Source: Saprospiraceae bacterium (GTDB taxonomy: Bacteria > Bacteroidota > Bacteroidia > Chitinophagales > Saprospiraceae). Taken from it: a stretch of DNA of 64,000 nucleotides. Shown one piece after another: positions 63,767-64,000 of this stretch. Made by a program: the position numbers and the translations under genes. The DNA lies in the NCBI GenBank assembly GCA_020628645.1, contig JAHDES010000033.1:1-64000 (forward strand). Direction: 5' to 3'. The notes under the pieces were generated by a model. It was not told the DNA's origin. It worked only from the letters and a program-made list of their open reading frames with translations, and did not search any database. Each line of letters opens with the position of its first letter. The stretch's first letter is position 1.

Positions 63767-64000
63767 ATGGCGCTCAATAAAAATGCACTCATTCGTTATA
63801 AAACGATAGACAAATGCCTTCAAAACCCCTATCGCCAATGGACTCTGAAAGACTTGATTCATGCTTGTTCGGAAGCTTTGTATGAATATGAAGGGCGCGA
63901 AGTCAATGTGAGTAAACGTACGGTGCAATTGGATATTCAAATGATGCGTTCGGATAAATTGGGGTATAATGCGCCGATTGTGGTTTATGATCGTAAATAT
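63767..64000 (+). CDS. WYL-domain-type transcriptional regulator (N-terminal part, cut by window edge)
   Basis: From the ATG at 63767 the frame is open to the right edge (78 codons). The visible part matches the N-terminal winged helix-turn-helix of Bacteroidota WYL regulators: LIRYKTIDKCLQNPYRQWTL, ACSEALYEYEG, SKRTVQLDIQMMRSDKLGYNAPI. The WYL ligand-binding domain would lie beyond the window. Family knowledge: WYL regulators respond to nucleic-acid or nucleotide signals and often sit beside defence or RNA-repair genes, including rtcB. It is separated from rtcB here by a GH3 gene, so the link is suggestive only. Confidence 0.8.
   Translation, partial: MALNKNALIRYKTIDKCLQNPYRQWTLKDLIHACSEALYEYEGREVNVSKRTVQLDIQMMRSDKLGYNAPIVVYDRKY

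Overview
The window comes from an AT-rich member of the Bacteroidota, probably a Saprospira-like lineage. The evidence is T9SS sorting domains of type A (about 22.0 kb, 25.3 kb, 25.6 kb) and type B (12.2-12.5 kb), a SusC/SusD pair with CRTAC1-type FG-GAP lipoproteins, giant HYR/PKD-like surface proteins, and TAnnTTTG-type -7 promoter boxes. This is inferred from gene content only; there is no rRNA to place it. No tRNA, rRNA, CRISPR array, transposase or prophage was seen.

Layout. 1-12.5 kb: two divergent giant secreted proteins, the first cut by the left edge and the second carrying four near-identical 483-bp repeats. 12.6-16.8 kb: 3-oxoacid CoA-transferase (scoA-scoB), an FkbM methyltransferase, an OmpA-family lipoprotein and a rhomboid protease. 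16.8-18.6 kb: a plasmid-type origin, with an iteron array, a perfect DnaA box and a Rep_3-family initiator gene, in otherwise chromosome-like surroundings. 18.9-28 kb: a DUF1800/DUF1501 pair, a BNR-type T9SS protein and a CotH/lamin-tail T9SS protein. 28-33.6 kb: pckA, a TauE/SafE permease, a PAP2/vanadium-haloperoxidase-like lipoprotein and an SDR oxidoreductase.

33.9-53.2 kb looks like one carbohydrate-use locus: GntR-type regulator, SusC, SusD, two CRTAC1 lipoproteins, a GH36-type alpha-galactosidase, a sodium:sugar symporter, and a gluconate-2-dehydrogenase-subunit-3-like protein overlapping a GMC oxidoreductase. The likely flow is outer-membrane glycan capture, glycosidic cleavage, sugar import and periplasmic or membrane-linked sugar oxidation. 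53.2-56.9 kb: a divergent TPR histidine kinase / LytTR response regulator pair and a 2OG-Fe(II) oxygenase.

57-64 kb is the most unusual part. It holds a RING-like/TerD-like protein, two tandem candidate structured RNAs, a small all-helical protein with a HEPN-type R-x4-H motif, an 8-copy heptanucleotide tract, an RtcB RNA ligase, a GH3 glycosidase and the start of a WYL-type regulator. I read this as a candidate RNA damage/repair island with its own small RNAs. The intergenic spaces throughout are rich in short palindromes, including a recurrent AAGTT-loop-AACTT family, and in several longer fold-back elements.
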